A DNA stretch of 64,000 nucleotides from Mycobacterium kyorinense. Lineage in GTDB: Bacteria; Actinomycetota; Actinomycetes; Mycobacteriales; Mycobacteriaceae. The stretch is from contig NZ_LQPE01000159.1 of assembly GCF_002101735.1 (NCBI RefSeq), forward strand, positions 1 to 64,000. The letters run 5' to 3'. The translations under genes and the position numbers were made by a program. This document shows, piece by piece, positions 51,632-61,160 of the stretch (position 1 is the first letter of the stretch; each line of letters starts with the position of its first letter). Under the pieces are notes generated by a model. It was given only the letters and a program-made list of their open reading frames with translations, did no database searches and was not told where the DNA came from.

Positions 51632-53268
51632 AGCGGGATGTTCCCGTGCTTCTTCGGCGGCAGCTGAGCGATCTTGCGCTCCAGCAGCCGCAGTGCTGTC
51701 CCGACGTAGCCGCGAGTGTGCGACGGCGGGATGACCGCGTCGACGTACCCGCGCTCGGCGGCGATGTACGGGTTGACCAGGGTGTCCTCGTAATCCTGCT
51801 GCAGCTGGAGCCGAAGCGCATCCACGTCTTCGCCCTTCTTGGCGGCCTCGGCGAGCTGCTGGCGGTACACGAACCCGACCGCGCCGGAGGCACCCATCAC
51901 CGCGATCTGCGCCGTCGGCCACGCCACGCACACGTCGGCGCCCATGTCCTTGGAGCCCATCACGCAGTACGCGCCGCCGTAGGCCTTGCGGGTGATCACG
52001 GTGATCTTGGGGACCGTGGCCTCGCCGTAGGCGTAGAGAAGTTTCGCGCCGCGCCGGATGATCCCGTTGTATTCCTGGTCGGTGCCCGGCAGGAAGCCCG
52101 GCACGTCGACGAGCATGACGATCGGGATGTTGAAGCAGTCGCAGGTCCGCACGAAGCGGGCCGCCTTCTCCGAGGCGTTGATGTCCAGGCAGCCGGCGAA
52201 GTGGGTGGGCTGGTTGGCGACGATGCCGACCGGCCTGCCCTCGATGCGGCCGAACCCGATCACCACGTTCTGGGCGTAGCCCGCCTGCACCTCGAGGAAC
52301 TCGTCGTCGTCGAGGATGCGGGTGATCACCTCGTGCATGTCGTAAGGCTGGTTCGCCGAGTCCGGAATCAGCGTGTCCAGCTCGAGGTCCTCGTCGGTGA
52401 GGTTGTCCTCGATGGCGCCCTCCGGGACCGGCACCGGGTAGCGGGGCGGGTCGGTGAAGTTGTTGGGCGGCAAGTAGCTCAGCAGCTCGCGGACGTATTC
52501 GAACGCGTCCTGCTCACCGGAGGCGACGTAGTGCGCGGTGCCGGACTTGGCCATGTGGGTGTGGGCGCCGCCGAGCTCCTCCATCGTGACGTCCTCACCG
52601 GTGACGGTCTTGATCACGTCCGGGCCGGTGATGAACATCTGGCTGGTCTGGTCGACCATCACCACGAAGTCGGTCAGCGCGGGGGAGTAGACGTGGCCGC
52701 CGGCGGCCGCGCCCATGATCAGCGAGATCTGCGGGATCACTCCGGACGCCAGGATGTTGTTGTGGAAGATCTTGCTGTAGAGGCCCAGCGAGACCACACC
52801 CTCCTGGATGCGGGCGCCGGCGCCGTCGTTGATGCCGATCAGCGGGCGGCCGGTCTTGATCGCCAGGTCCTGCACCTTGACGATCTTCTCGCCGTATACC
52901 TCGCCCAGGCTGCCGCCGAACACGGTGACGTCCTGGCTGAAGATGCACACGTCGCGGCCGTCGATGGTGCCGTAGCCGGTGACCACGCCGTCGCCGAGCG
53001 GCCGTTTTTGGTCCAGCCCGAAGTTGGTGCTGCGGTGCTTGGCCAGCGCGTCGAGCTCGACGAACGAGTCCTCGTCCAGCAGCGCGTAGATGCGCTCGCG
53101 GGCGGTCAGCTTGCCCTTGGCGTGCACCTTCTCGACGGCGGCCTCACCGACCGGGTGCAGCGTCTCCTCGGTCCGCTTGCGCAGTTCCGCCAGCTTGCCC
53201 GCGGTGGTGTGGATGTCGATCTCGTGCTCAGCCTTGGCTTCGACGTGGGCATCGGAAACGCTTGTCAT
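51628..53268 (-). CDS. accD5: Acyl-CoA carboxylase beta subunit (carboxyltransferase)
   Basis: The carboxyltransferase subunit of 546 residues that, with AccA3 and AccE5, carboxylates propionyl-CoA and acetyl-CoA for lipid synthesis. N-terminal domain: IDIHTTAGKLAELRKR and LLDEDSFVELDALAKHR. Oxyanion-hole blocks are the SLGEVYGEKI...GINDGAGARIQEG region and, in the C-terminal domain, the MGASGAVGFVYR helix. The start is the ATG at 53268; further upstream codons extend into the birA promoter region and are not used. It is the first gene of accD5-accE5-maf. Confidence 0.95.
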   Translation of the reverse strand: MTSVSDAHVEAKAEHEIDIHTTAGKLAELRKRTEETLHPVGEAAVEKVHAKGKLTARERIYALLDEDSFVELDALAKHRSTNFGLDQKRPLGDGVVTGYGTIDGRDVCIFSQDVTVFGGSLGEVYGEKIVKVQDLAIKTGRPLIGINDGAGARIQEGVVSLGLYSKIFHNNILASGVIPQISLIMGAAAGGHVYSPALTDFVVMVDQTSQMFITGPDVIKTVTGEDVTMEELGGAHTHMAKSGTAHYVASGEQDAFEYVRELLSYLPPNNFTDPPRYPVPVPEGAIEDNLTDEDLELDTLIPDSANQPYDMHEVITRILDDDEFLEVQAGYAQNVVIGFGRIEGRPVGIVANQPTHFAGCLDINASEKAARFVRTCDCFNIPIVMLVDVPGFLPGTDQEYNGIIRRGAKLLYAYGEATVPKITVITRKAYGGAYCVMGSKDMGADVCVAWPTAQIAVMGASGAVGFVYRQQLAEAAKKGEDVDALRLQLQQDYEDTLVNPYIAAERGYVDAVIPPSHTRGYVGTALRLLERKIAQLPPKKHGNIPL

Positions 53269-53336
53269 GGCTGTCGAGCTTAGCGGTTCCTTAGATTCCG
53301 ATCCCAATCCAGTGCGTCGCCCTAGGCTGAGTGTCC

Positions 53337-54143
53337 ATGGATCCCAGGGAGCCGCTGGACGCGGCGGCCATCAGCGACGGGCTGATCGGCCCCGGGCTGC
53401 CGTGGCGTCAGCTCGACGTGGTCGACGAAACCGGCTCCACCAACGCCGACCTGCTGGCCCGGGCCGCGGCGGGCGAGGACATCGACGGCGTGGTTCTGAT
53501 GGCCGAGTACCAGACCACCGGACGCGGTCGCCACGGCCGGCACTGGCTGGCGCCGCCGCGGGCACAGATCGCGTTGTCCGTCGGAGTGGGCGGAGCGTCG
53601 GTGCCCCGGTCGGGCTGGGGCTGGCTGCCGCTGGCCACCGGTGTGGCCGTGGTCGACGCGCTGGCTGCGGTCGCCGGTGTCACCGCCGGGCTGAAGTGGC
53701 CCAACGACGTGGTGGTCGACGACGGGAAGCTGGCCGGCATCCTCGCCGAGGTCGCCGCGCCGGCGCCGGTCATCGTCATCGGCCTGGGGCTCAACGTGAC
53801 GCTGACCGCCGGCGAAGCACCCGACCCGGTGGCCACCTCGCTGCTGATGCTGGGATCGTCGGCAACCGATCGAAATGCGTTGGCGCACCGCGTCCTTCGT
53901 GAATTGACCGCGCGTATCGACGCGTGGCGAACCGCCGGCGGCGCCGACCCGAAGCTGTTCGCCGACTACCAGCACCACAGCCGGACGCTGGGCACCCGGG
54001 TGCGAGCGATCCTGCCCGGCGACCACGAGGTCGTCGGCGTGGCACAGGCTATCGACGAGCTGGGCCGGCTGTGCATCGACACCGGCGGGCAGGTCGAGAC
54101 GGTGTCGGCCGGAGACATCACCCATCTGCGGCCCGGCGTTTAG
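53337..54143 (+). CDS. birA: Biotin-protein ligase
   Basis: A 268-residue enzyme that attaches biotin to carrier lysines, its chief substrate here being AccA3. The biotin loop is GRGRHGRHWLAP in the first half, the catalytic lysine region LKWPNDVVV, then GILAEV and IGLGLNV. The C-terminal SH3-like domain follows. It lacks the N-terminal DNA-binding domain of E. coli BirA, so it is a group I enzyme. GTG 53331 is an alternative start. A TAGGCT box precedes it (53323-53328). It is divergent from accD5. Confidence 0.93.
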   Translation: MDPREPLDAAAISDGLIGPGLPWRQLDVVDETGSTNADLLARAAAGEDIDGVVLMAEYQTTGRGRHGRHWLAPPRAQIALSVGVGGASVPRSGWGWLPLATGVAVVDALAAVAGVTAGLKWPNDVVVDDGKLAGILAEVAAPAPVIVIGLGLNVTLTAGEAPDPVATSLLMLGSSATDRNALAHRVLRELTARIDAWRTAGGADPKLFADYQHHSRTLGTRVRAILPGDHEVVGVAQAIDELGRLCIDTGGQVETVSAGDITHLRPGV

Positions 54144-54146
54144 AGT
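54141..54146 (+). promoter_or_regulatory. -10 box of the PH-domain gene
   Basis: TAGAGT six bases before the GTG at 54153. Its first three bases are also the birA stop codon. Confidence 0.45.
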
Positions 54147-54152
54147 GCTGCC

Positions 54153-54671
54153 GTGCCCTACCCCGACAACGTGCTGGCCGGCGACGAACAGGTTGTGCTG
54201 CATCGCCATCCGCACTGGAAGCGGCTGATTGGTGCGGTCGTCGTGCTCATCCTGGGGACCGGGCTGGCGTCGTTCGGGTCGGCCGTCGTCAACACCACCG
54301 ACTGGGATCAGACCACCAAAAACGTGTTCTACGCGGTGATCTGGGCCGTCTGGCTCGTCGTCGTCGGGTGGCTGACGCTGTGGCCGTTCCTTGACTGGCG
54401 CACAACGCATTTCGTGATCACCGACCGACGGGTGATGTTCCGGCACGGACTGCTGACCCGCAGCGGCATCGACATCCCGCTGGCCCGGATCAACAGCGTC
54501 GAGTTCAGGCACCGCATTGTCGACCGGATCTTGCGGACGGGGACGCTGATCATCGAGTCGGCGTCACAAGATCCGTTGGAGTTCAACGACATTCCGCGCG
54601 TGGAGCAAGTCCACGCGCTGCTGTATCACGAGGTTTTCGACACCCTGGGCTCGGAGGAATCCTCCAGCTGA
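54153..54671 (+). CDS. PH-domain membrane protein (Rv3278c-like)
   Basis: A 172-residue protein of the bacterial PH-domain (bPH_2) type. Two membrane helices (GAVVVLILGTGLASFGSAV and AVIWAVWLVVVGWLTLWPFL) lie in the first half. The PH-like region follows with THFVITDRRVMFRHGLLTRSG, IPLARINSVEF and IIESASQDPLEF. Such proteins act at the membrane with unknown partners. The GTG start has a TAGAGT box six bases upstream. Its end overlaps the GtrA-like gene convergently by 46 bases. Confidence 0.85.
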   Translation: MPYPDNVLAGDEQVVLHRHPHWKRLIGAVVVLILGTGLASFGSAVVNTTDWDQTTKNVFYAVIWAVWLVVVGWLTLWPFLDWRTTHFVITDRRVMFRHGLLTRSGIDIPLARINSVEFRHRIVDRILRTGTLIIESASQDPLEFNDIPRVEQVHALLYHEVFDTLGSEESSS

Positions 54672-55279
54672 GACCGTCGTGACCGCCACGCCCGCATCAG
54701 TGTGACGGTGCCGCCGCCTTCGATGTTGTCCTCCATGGCCTCGGCGATTCCGCCGGCGGTCAGCGCCGATTCCAGCGCCTTCTCGGAGGTGCGACCGAAG
54801 TCGTCCGGGAAGACCCAGCGCCGGAATGCCCAGAACCGGAACGCCATCTGCAGCAGGTTGCCGATGATGTAGGCCGAGATGAAGTCGGCGATGTTCTCCA
54901 CGGTCAGCGACACCGTCGGCACCCGCAGCTGCAGGATGTAGCTGGAGAACCACAGCGGCGCCATGGACAGCAGCACGCCGACGCCGCTGAACGCGAAGAA
55001 CAGCAGCGCCTCGTGGTGGCGCTCGCGACCGCCGCGGTGCCGGAAGCTCCATTCCCGGTTCAGGATGTAGGACGCGATGACCGCGACGATGCCGGCGATG
55101 ACTTTGGCGGTCACCGGCTTGGGCTCCAGGATCGTCAGCTTCAGCGTGTAGAAGATCGCCGAGTCGATGACGAAGGTGGTGGCGCCGACGATGACGAACT
55201 TGATCAATTCGTGGTGGCGTTCCGCATAAGGCCGGATCAGCGAGGGCAGCCGCTCGATCGTGGCATCGGCAAAGGACAC
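54626..55279 (-). CDS. GtrA-family membrane protein (Rv3277-like)
   Basis: A 217-residue GtrA-like protein, usually involved in moving lipid-linked sugars or supporting cell-surface glycan assembly. Four membrane helices are predicted: IKFVIVGATTFVIDSAIFYTL, VIAGIVAVIASYILNREWSF, LFFAFSGVGVLLSMAPLWF and AYIIGNLLQMAFRFWAFRRW. The GTG start is a choice; an ATG at 55360 would give 244 residues and approach the H37Rv length (272). The tail has an acidic stretch. Divergent from purK. Confidence 0.8.
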   Translation of the reverse strand: MSFADATIERLPSLIRPYAERHHELIKFVIVGATTFVIDSAIFYTLKLTILEPKPVTAKVIAGIVAVIASYILNREWSFRHRGGRERHHEALLFFAFSGVGVLLSMAPLWFSSYILQLRVPTVSLTVENIADFISAYIIGNLLQMAFRFWAFRRWVFPDDFGRTSEKALESALTAGGIAEAMEDNIEGGGTVTLMRAWRSRRSQLEDSSEPRVSKTS

Positions 55280-55375
55280 AGTGTCGCAGTGTACGTATTG
55301 ACGCTTGCCTCCGCGAAGCATCGGTGTCACCGCCGCTAAATACCCCGGTCGGCGGGCCATGACACCATATTTGGC

Positions 55376-56587
55376 GTGACGAGTACACCCACCGCTGCTC
55401 CCCAGGTCGCGATGGTCGGCGGCGGCCAACTCGCCCGGATGACCCACCAGGCCGCGATTGCGCTGGGCCAAACCCTTCGGGTGCTGGCCGCCGATGCCGA
55501 CGATCCCGCCGCCCAGGTCAGCCCCGATGTCCTGATCGGTTCGCACACCAACCTCGACGACTTGCGCCGCGTCGCGGCCGGTGCGGACGCGCTGACCTTC
55601 GACCACGAACATGTTCCGGCCGAGCTGCTGGAGAAGCTGGTCGCCGAAGGTGTCAACGTGGCGCCGCCGCCGCAGGCGCTGGTGCACGCTCAAGACAAGC
55701 TGGTGATGCGGCGCCGGCTGGATGCGCTGGGCGCCCCGGTGCCGCGCTTCGCCGCCGTCCTTGGGCCCGATGACCTGGACGCGTTCGCCCGCCGTGTCGA
55801 GGGTCCGCTGGTGGTCAAGGCGGCCCGTGGCGGGTACGACGGCCGCGGGGTGCGGATGGCCGACGACGTTGCGCAGGCTCGCGTGATTGCCGCGGAGTTT
55901 CTGGGCTCCGGGGTGCCGGTGCTGGTCGAGGAGCGGGTCGCGATGCGCCGCGAGCTGTCCGCGCTGGTGGCGCGCTCGCCATTCGGGCAGGGGGCGGCGT
56001 GGCCGGTGGTGGAGACGGTTCAGCGCGACGGCATTTGCGTGCAGGTGATCGCGCCGGCGCCGGAGCTGCACGACGTCGGCGCCGGGGCCCAGCAGCTGGC
56101 GCTGCGATTGGCGGCGGAACTGGGTGTCGTCGGCGTGCTGGCCGTCGAGCTGTTCGAAACGGTCGACGGCGAACTGGTGGTCAACGAGCTGGCGATGCGG
56201 CCCCACAACTCCGGGCACTGGACCATGGACGGCGCCCGGACCAGCCAGTTCGAGCAGCATCTGCGCGCGGTGCTGGATTACCCGCTCGGCGACACCGACG
56301 CCACGGTGCCGGTGACGGTGATGGCCAATGTGCTGGGCGCTGCGCAGACGCCGACCATGACCGTGGACGAGCGGCTGCACCACCTGTTCGCGCGGATGCC
56401 CGAGGCGCGCGTCCACCTCTACGGCAAGGGCGAACGGCCGGGCCGCAAGATCGGGCACGTCAACTTCCTCGGCCACTTCCCGGCCGGGGACCGCGAGCAG
56501 CTGACGAAGCTGCGTGAGCGCGCCGCGCTGGCGGCACACTGGTTGTCGCACGGGCAGTGGACCGACGGATGGGATCCGCATGGCTGA
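55376..56587 (+). CDS. purK: N5-carboxyaminoimidazole ribonucleotide synthase
   Basis: An ATP-grasp enzyme of 403 residues that adds bicarbonate to aminoimidazole ribonucleotide in purine synthesis. Motifs: N-terminal VGGGQLARM, DHEHVPAELLEKL, VVKAARGGYDGRG for ATP, EELSALVAR and ELAMRPHNSGHWT for the metal site. The GTG start follows CATATTTGGC, with no strong ribosome-binding site. Its end overlaps purE by eight bases, so the two steps of AIR carboxylation are coupled. Confidence 0.95.
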   Translation: MTSTPTAAPQVAMVGGGQLARMTHQAAIALGQTLRVLAADADDPAAQVSPDVLIGSHTNLDDLRRVAAGADALTFDHEHVPAELLEKLVAEGVNVAPPPQALVHAQDKLVMRRRLDALGAPVPRFAAVLGPDDLDAFARRVEGPLVVKAARGGYDGRGVRMADDVAQARVIAAEFLGSGVPVLVEERVAMRRELSALVARSPFGQGAAWPVVETVQRDGICVQVIAPAPELHDVGAGAQQLALRLAAELGVVGVLAVELFETVDGELVVNELAMRPHNSGHWTMDGARTSQFEQHLRAVLDYPLGDTDATVPVTVMANVLGAAQTPTMTVDERLHHLFARMPEARVHLYGKGERPGRKIGHVNFLGHFPAGDREQLTKLRERAALAAHWLSHGQWTDGWDPHG

Positions 56588-57086
56588 ACGACCCCGCGTT
56601 GGGGTGATCATGGGCAGCGACAGCGACTGGTCGGTGATGCAGGACGCCGCCCACGCGCTGGCCGAATTCGACGTTCCGTTCGAGGTCGGGGTCGTTTCGG
56701 CGCATCGCACCCCGGCGCGGATGTTCGACTATGCGCGCGGGGCGGCCGACCGCGGCATCGAGGTGATCATCGCCGGGGCGGGCGGGGCCGCGCATTTGCC
56801 GGGCATGGTGGCCTCGGCCACGCCGCTGCCGGTGATCGGGGTTCCGGTGCCGCTGGCGCGGCTCGACGGGCTGGACTCGCTGCTGTCGATCGTGCAGATG
56901 CCGGCGGGGGTGCCGGTGGCCACGGTGTCGATCGGCGGTGCCCGCAACGCCGGCCTGCTGGCGGTGCGGATCCTGGGCGCATTCGATCCGGCGCTGCGCG
57001 GCCGAGTGGTGGCCTTCCAGGACCAGCTGGCAGAGTCGGTGCTCGCCAAGGACGAGGCGCTGCGCGGTAAAGTTACCGGCGAGTAA
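56580..57086 (+). CDS. purE: N5-CAIR mutase
   Basis: A 168-residue PurE enzyme that moves the carboxyl group of N5-CAIR to carbon 4, making CAIR. VGVIMGSDSDWSVMQ is the nucleotide-binding N-terminus, SAHRTPARMFDY the catalytic His segment, and GAGGAAHLPGMVAS the phosphate loop. The start overlaps purK by eight bases. It is followed after 14 bases by fadE25 on the same strand with its own ribosome-binding site. Confidence 0.95.
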   Translation: MAERPRVGVIMGSDSDWSVMQDAAHALAEFDVPFEVGVVSAHRTPARMFDYARGAADRGIEVIIAGAGGAAHLPGMVASATPLPVIGVPVPLARLDGLDSLLSIVQMPAGVPVATVSIGGARNAGLLAVRILGAFDPALRGRVVAFQDQLAESVLAKDEALRGKVTGE

Positions 57087-57100
57087 CTGAGGAGGCCGAG

Positions 57101-58270
57101 ATGGCTGGGTGGGCTGGAGACCCGTCGTTTGATCTGTTCAAGCTGCCCGAGGAGCACGAGGAGCTGCGGGCGGCGATTCGGGCGCTGGCGGAAAAAGAGA
57201 TCGCTCCGTACGCCGCGGAAGTCGATGAGACGCCGCGCTTTCCCGAGGAGGCGTTGGCGGCGCTGAATGCGTCGGGCTTCAACGCCGTGCACGTGCCCGA
57301 GGAGTACGGCGGTCAGGGCGCCGACGCGGTGGCGACCTGCATTGTGATCGAGGAAGTGGCGCGCGTCGACGCGTCGGCTTCGTTGATTCCTGCGGTGAAC
57401 AAGCTGGGCACGATGGGCCTGATCATGCGGGGGTCGGAGGAGCTCAAGAAGCAGGTGCTGCCGACGCTGGCCACCGAGGGAGCGATGGCGTCGTATGCGC
57501 TGTCGGAGCGGGAGTCCGGCAGTGATGCGGCGTCAATGCGGACCCGGGCGGTGGCCGACGGCGACGACTGGATTCTCAACGGGGCCAAGAGCTGGATCAC
57601 CAACGGCGGCAAGTCGACGTGGTACACGGTGATGGCGGTGACCGATCCGGACAAGGGCGCCAACGGGATTTCGGCGTTCGTGGTGCACAAGGACGACGAG
57701 GGGTTCTCGGTGGGGCCCAAGGAAAAGAAGCTGGGCATCAAGGGCTCGCCCACTACCGAGTTGTACTTCGAGAACTGCCGCATTCCCGGCGACCGGATCA
57801 TCGGCGAACCGGGCACGGGGTTCAAGACTGCGCTGGCGACGTTGGACCACACGCGTCCGACGATCGGCGCGCAGGCGGTTGGCATCGCGCAGGGGGCGTT
57901 GGATGCGGCGATCGAATACACCAAGGGCCGCAAGCAGTTCGGTGAGTCGATCAGCACATTTCAGGGTGTGCAGTTCATGCTCGCCGACATGGCGATGAAG
58001 GTGGAGGCGGCCCGGTTGATGGTCTACACCGCCGCTGCCCGCGCCGAACGCGGCGAGCCCAACCTGGGTTTCATCTCCGCGGCGTCGAAGTGCTTTGCCT
58101 CCGACGTGGCGATGGAGGTCACCGTCGACGCGGTGCAGCTGTTCGGCGGCGCCGGGTACACGATCGACTTCCCGGTCGAACGCTTCATGCGCGACGCCAA
58201 GATCACCCAGATCTACGAGGGCACCAACCAGATTCAGCGCGTGGTGATGGCGCGGGCGCTACTGCGCTGA
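57101..58270 (+). CDS. fadE25: Acyl-CoA dehydrogenase
   Basis: A flavin-dependent acyl-CoA dehydrogenase of 389 residues for beta-oxidation or branched-chain breakdown. ALSERESGSDAASM and WITNGG are FAD-contact blocks, and the catalytic Glu is in TQIYEGTNQIQRV near the C-terminus. The start has GGAGG eight bases upstream. It follows purE closely as in H37Rv. The exact acyl chain specificity cannot be read. Next on the opposite strand is an HNH gene. Confidence 0.94.
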   Translation: MAGWAGDPSFDLFKLPEEHEELRAAIRALAEKEIAPYAAEVDETPRFPEEALAALNASGFNAVHVPEEYGGQGADAVATCIVIEEVARVDASASLIPAVNKLGTMGLIMRGSEELKKQVLPTLATEGAMASYALSERESGSDAASMRTRAVADGDDWILNGAKSWITNGGKSTWYTVMAVTDPDKGANGISAFVVHKDDEGFSVGPKEKKLGIKGSPTTELYFENCRIPGDRIIGEPGTGFKTALATLDHTRPTIGAQAVGIAQGALDAAIEYTKGRKQFGESISTFQGVQFMLADMAMKVEAARLMVYTAAARAERGEPNLGFISAASKCFASDVAMEVTVDAVQLFGGAGYTIDFPVERFMRDAKITQIYEGTNQIQRVVMARALLR

Positions 58271-58277
58271 TTCGCCG

Positions 58278-59813
58278 CTAGAAGGGCGGCGGTTGGTTGC
58301 GTTCGGCGATGTGGGCGGCGTTGAGTGCGCGTTCGGCGTCGATGCGTTTGGCGCGGTCTTGTTCGCGGGTTCGTCGACGCAGGGGCATCATGAGCCCGCG
58401 CTCGCCTGGTGGTTGCATTGGCGTTGGGGCAGAACGTAATTCGCCGGTGGGTAGACACAAGCTCGGGAACAGCAAGCGACTGCCCGGGCGAGTGGTGTAT
58501 GTCTGCCCGGTGGGCGACGTCCATATCACCGTGCCGTCAGGGTGTTGTTCGTCATGCCAGGCAGTCCAAAAAGTCTTGAGCAAGTGATGTTTTCGGCATA
58601 GGCACTTGAGGTTGGAGGCGTGCGTCGGCCCCAGCGGATAGGGCACCGTGTGGTCGACGTCGCAAAACTCCGCCGGGCGATCACAATTGGGGAACCGGCA
58701 CGTCATGTCGCGACAGCGCACAAACCGCTCCAACGCCGCGGAGGGCCGATATCCCGACTCCGGCGCGCTGTCGCCGGGGTGCCGCACCGGCTCGAGCTTG
58801 GCGCCATTTCGGACCAGCTCGGCCAGCACCGCCGGGGGGACCACCGCGCCGTCGGTGAGCACGGCGGGCGGCAACCTCACCGCAGGCACGTCAGGCTCGG
58901 GAGTCGCAGGCCCGGACAAGGGCTCGTCGCGCGCGATCGGGGCGGGCGCGGGTTGCCCCGACAGGTGCGGATCGGGCTGCGCCTGCACCGCCGATTCGTG
59001 CGCCACCACGTGGATCACCACGTTGGCCGGCCGCTCGCCATCCTGGCCAGCGGCCGGGCAATCAGCATTGCCGCAGCCGCACGCCAATCGCTCCGCTCCG
59101 GCCGCCAACGCCCCCAGCGCATCGGCGCGCCGCTGCGCGATGGTGCGCGGGTCGTCATCGCAGACCTGGTGAGCCATCTGCATCAGCCGCCGGTCCAGCA
59201 CCGCGGCATCGGCCGCAAACAACCGCCCCCACATCGGCGCAGTGCCCGACTCTTGATCGGCCGAGTCGATAACCACGTCGCGGCTCCGTGCGTGGGCGCG
59301 GGTGCGGCGCAGCGCCCCCGGGTCATACTGGTCGACGATCGCCTCGATGGCCTGCGCCGTCTTGGTCGCCGACAGCGGCCCAAACCGCACCGCGTCCCGG
59401 GCCAGGCTCTTATCCACCAGCCGCAGCGCCTCCGCGTCTTTGATCAGATCGGTATGCCAGGCGATGGTGGACACCAATCGGGCGCTGATCATCCCGTCGG
59501 CGAACAACGCCGCTACTGCGGGCAGCCGGTCACGCAAGGTGACCGCCAGATACATCTGCCCCGAGGCCATGCCGTGGCTAAGGCCCAGGGCCGCAGCCAC
59601 TTCGGCGGCCATCGCATCCCAGTTGTCACACGACCACCGCCCGGTCTCGGGCGACCCGCCTTGCACCCGGCGCGCCACCAGCTCGCCGATCGCGGCCAGC
59701 CGCCGCGCCGCCGCGGCAGCTTCCACGCGCGCCCACCCCGCAATCGCCGCCACCACCATCGCATCATCGGCAGACTCGAGCGCCTTCAGACCCGGCAGCG
59801 AGTTATCGAACAT
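58278..59813 (-). CDS. 13E12-type DUF222/HNH endonuclease
   Basis: A 511-residue protein of the mycobacterial 13E12 repeat family. The N-terminal DUF222 domain (residues about 1-240) includes GWARVEAAAAARRLAAIGELV. A proline-rich linker with PAPIARDEPLSG follows. The C-terminal HNH nuclease has CRFPNCDRPAEFCDVDHTVPY, then NLKCLCRKHHLLKTF, with zinc-like cysteines and the HNH histidines. These genes occur in several copies per genome; in M. tuberculosis REP13E12 copies serve as prophage integration sites. No prophage is seen here. The gene lies between fadE25 and a PPE gene, where H37Rv has Rv3273. Confidence 0.9.
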   Translation of the reverse strand: MFDNSLPGLKALESADDAMVVAAIAGWARVEAAAAARRLAAIGELVARRVQGGSPETGRWSCDNWDAMAAEVAAALGLSHGMASGQMYLAVTLRDRLPAVAALFADGMISARLVSTIAWHTDLIKDAEALRLVDKSLARDAVRFGPLSATKTAQAIEAIVDQYDPGALRRTRAHARSRDVVIDSADQESGTAPMWGRLFAADAAVLDRRLMQMAHQVCDDDPRTIAQRRADALGALAAGAERLACGCGNADCPAAGQDGERPANVVIHVVAHESAVQAQPDPHLSGQPAPAPIARDEPLSGPATPEPDVPAVRLPPAVLTDGAVVPPAVLAELVRNGAKLEPVRHPGDSAPESGYRPSAALERFVRCRDMTCRFPNCDRPAEFCDVDHTVPYPLGPTHASNLKCLCRKHHLLKTFWTAWHDEQHPDGTVIWTSPTGQTYTTRPGSRLLFPSLCLPTGELRSAPTPMQPPGERGLMMPLRRRTREQDRAKRIDAERALNAAHIAERNQPPPF

Positions 59814-59917
59814 ACGAGCGACCCTACCCGTCGCCCCCGACGCGAGAAGCTGGCCGAAGTGCTCCAGCCTGGGTTATCCACAGTCGCGACTTTGTCCACA
59901 GGCAGGCCGGCCCAAAC

Positions 59918-61069
59918 TTAGCCGCCGGCGGGCCAGCGCGGAAGCATGTTGGGGCGCGGCAGAAATCGCGCAGCATCGGCCAGTCGCCCCGCGCCGTGCC
60001 CGGCCATCCCCGTAATCGGCATGACGGGCACACCCGCCGGTCCCGCCGGGCCGCTGACGGGTACGGCGTTGAAGCCGCCGGGGCCCGTCGGCAACGCCGC
60101 CGCAACGGAATTCGTCGCGGGCACAGTCGCGGCCCAACTCTGCGGCACCGACAGCGCCCCGATGGACGCCGCCCGGCCCAGGCCCGCGGCGACGCCCGAT
60201 CCGCCTGCCCCTGCCCAGCCGGTCGAACCCGCCGCGCCCGCACCACTGCTCAGCAGCGAACCCAACCCTCCGCCCAGCAGCGACCCGGACGCCTTGACGC
60301 CGCTTTCGGCGGCCTTGGTCGCAGGCATCAGCGACTTTCCGGTCGAAATCACCGACGTGATCGTCGAACCCGTCCTGGACCAGAAGTGCGGATCCATGGT
60401 GATCGTCGTCCACATCTTCTCCAGGTTCTGCCACATAGGCGACGGGGATGCTGCTTGCTGCAAGGTAATTGGGATTGCCGATGTCAACCGCGACAACGCC
60501 CCCTGCGTTTCGGCGAGCGCCGCGCCCTGGCCGGCCGGGTTGGTGGTGGGCGGAGGCGGCGTGAACGGCGTCACCCTGGAGGCCGCGGCGGAGGCGCCGG
60601 CGTAGCCGTACATCGCCGCGGCATCTTGGGCCCACATCTCGCTGTAGTGGAACTCGGTGGCCGCGATCGCCGGGGTGTTCTGGCCCAGAATGTTGGTGTC
60701 CACCAGTGTTTCCTGCAGCGAGCGGTTGGCGGCGATCACCAGCGGCGGCACCGTCGTCGCACGTGCCGACTCGTACGCACTCGCAGCGGCTCTGGCCTGA
60801 GCGGCGGCCTGTTCGGCTTGCCTGGCGGTCGTGCGCATCCACTCGACATACGGTGCGACGGCGGCTGCCATCGACGTCGACGCCGACCCCAGCCACGGCC
60901 CGTCGGCGAGTTGCCACACGACCGACTGGTAGCCGGTGGCGGCGGTGTGCAGTTCGGCGGCCAGCTGGTCCCAAGCCGCCGCGGCGGCCAACATCGATCC
61001 CGAGCCGGGACCCAAATACATTCGCGCGGAATTGATTTCCGGCGGCAATGACCCAAAGTCAAAGAACAT
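59918..61069 (-). CDS. PPE-family protein, SVP subfamily
   Basis: A 383-residue PPE protein. MFFDFGSLPPEINSARMY contains the PPE motif and PPE-domain helices continue to about residue 175, with EFHYSEMWAQDAAAMYGY. The SVP motif, GRAASIGALSVPQSW, is at about residue 300. The C-terminal half is Gly/Ala/Pro-rich. Exported through a type VII system, probably with a PE partner encoded elsewhere. A GGAGAAG ribosome-binding site precedes the ATG. No PE gene is adjacent. Confidence 0.92.
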   Translation of the reverse strand: MFFDFGSLPPEINSARMYLGPGSGSMLAAAAAWDQLAAELHTAATGYQSVVWQLADGPWLGSASTSMAAAVAPYVEWMRTTARQAEQAAAQARAAASAYESARATTVPPLVIAANRSLQETLVDTNILGQNTPAIAATEFHYSEMWAQDAAAMYGYAGASAAASRVTPFTPPPPTTNPAGQGAALAETQGALSRLTSAIPITLQQAASPSPMWQNLEKMWTTITMDPHFWSRTGSTITSVISTGKSLMPATKAAESGVKASGSLLGGGLGSLLSSGAGAAGSTGWAGAGGSGVAAGLGRAASIGALSVPQSWAATVPATNSVAAALPTGPGGFNAVPVSGPAGPAGVPVMPITGMAGHGAGRLADAARFLPRPNMLPRWPAGG

Positions 61070-61160
61070 GGACTTCTCCTCGAGAAAAAGACATGGGGGT
61101 AGCAGCTCGCCGTTGCATAGAGCAGACGAGCAGCGGATCAGGCGGGCGAATGCTGACCGA

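Noticed and set aside
51646..53283. Long plus-strand open frame opposite accD5
   Set aside because: A shadow of accD5; composition (Val/Asp/His repeats) is typical of antisense frames in high-GC genes.
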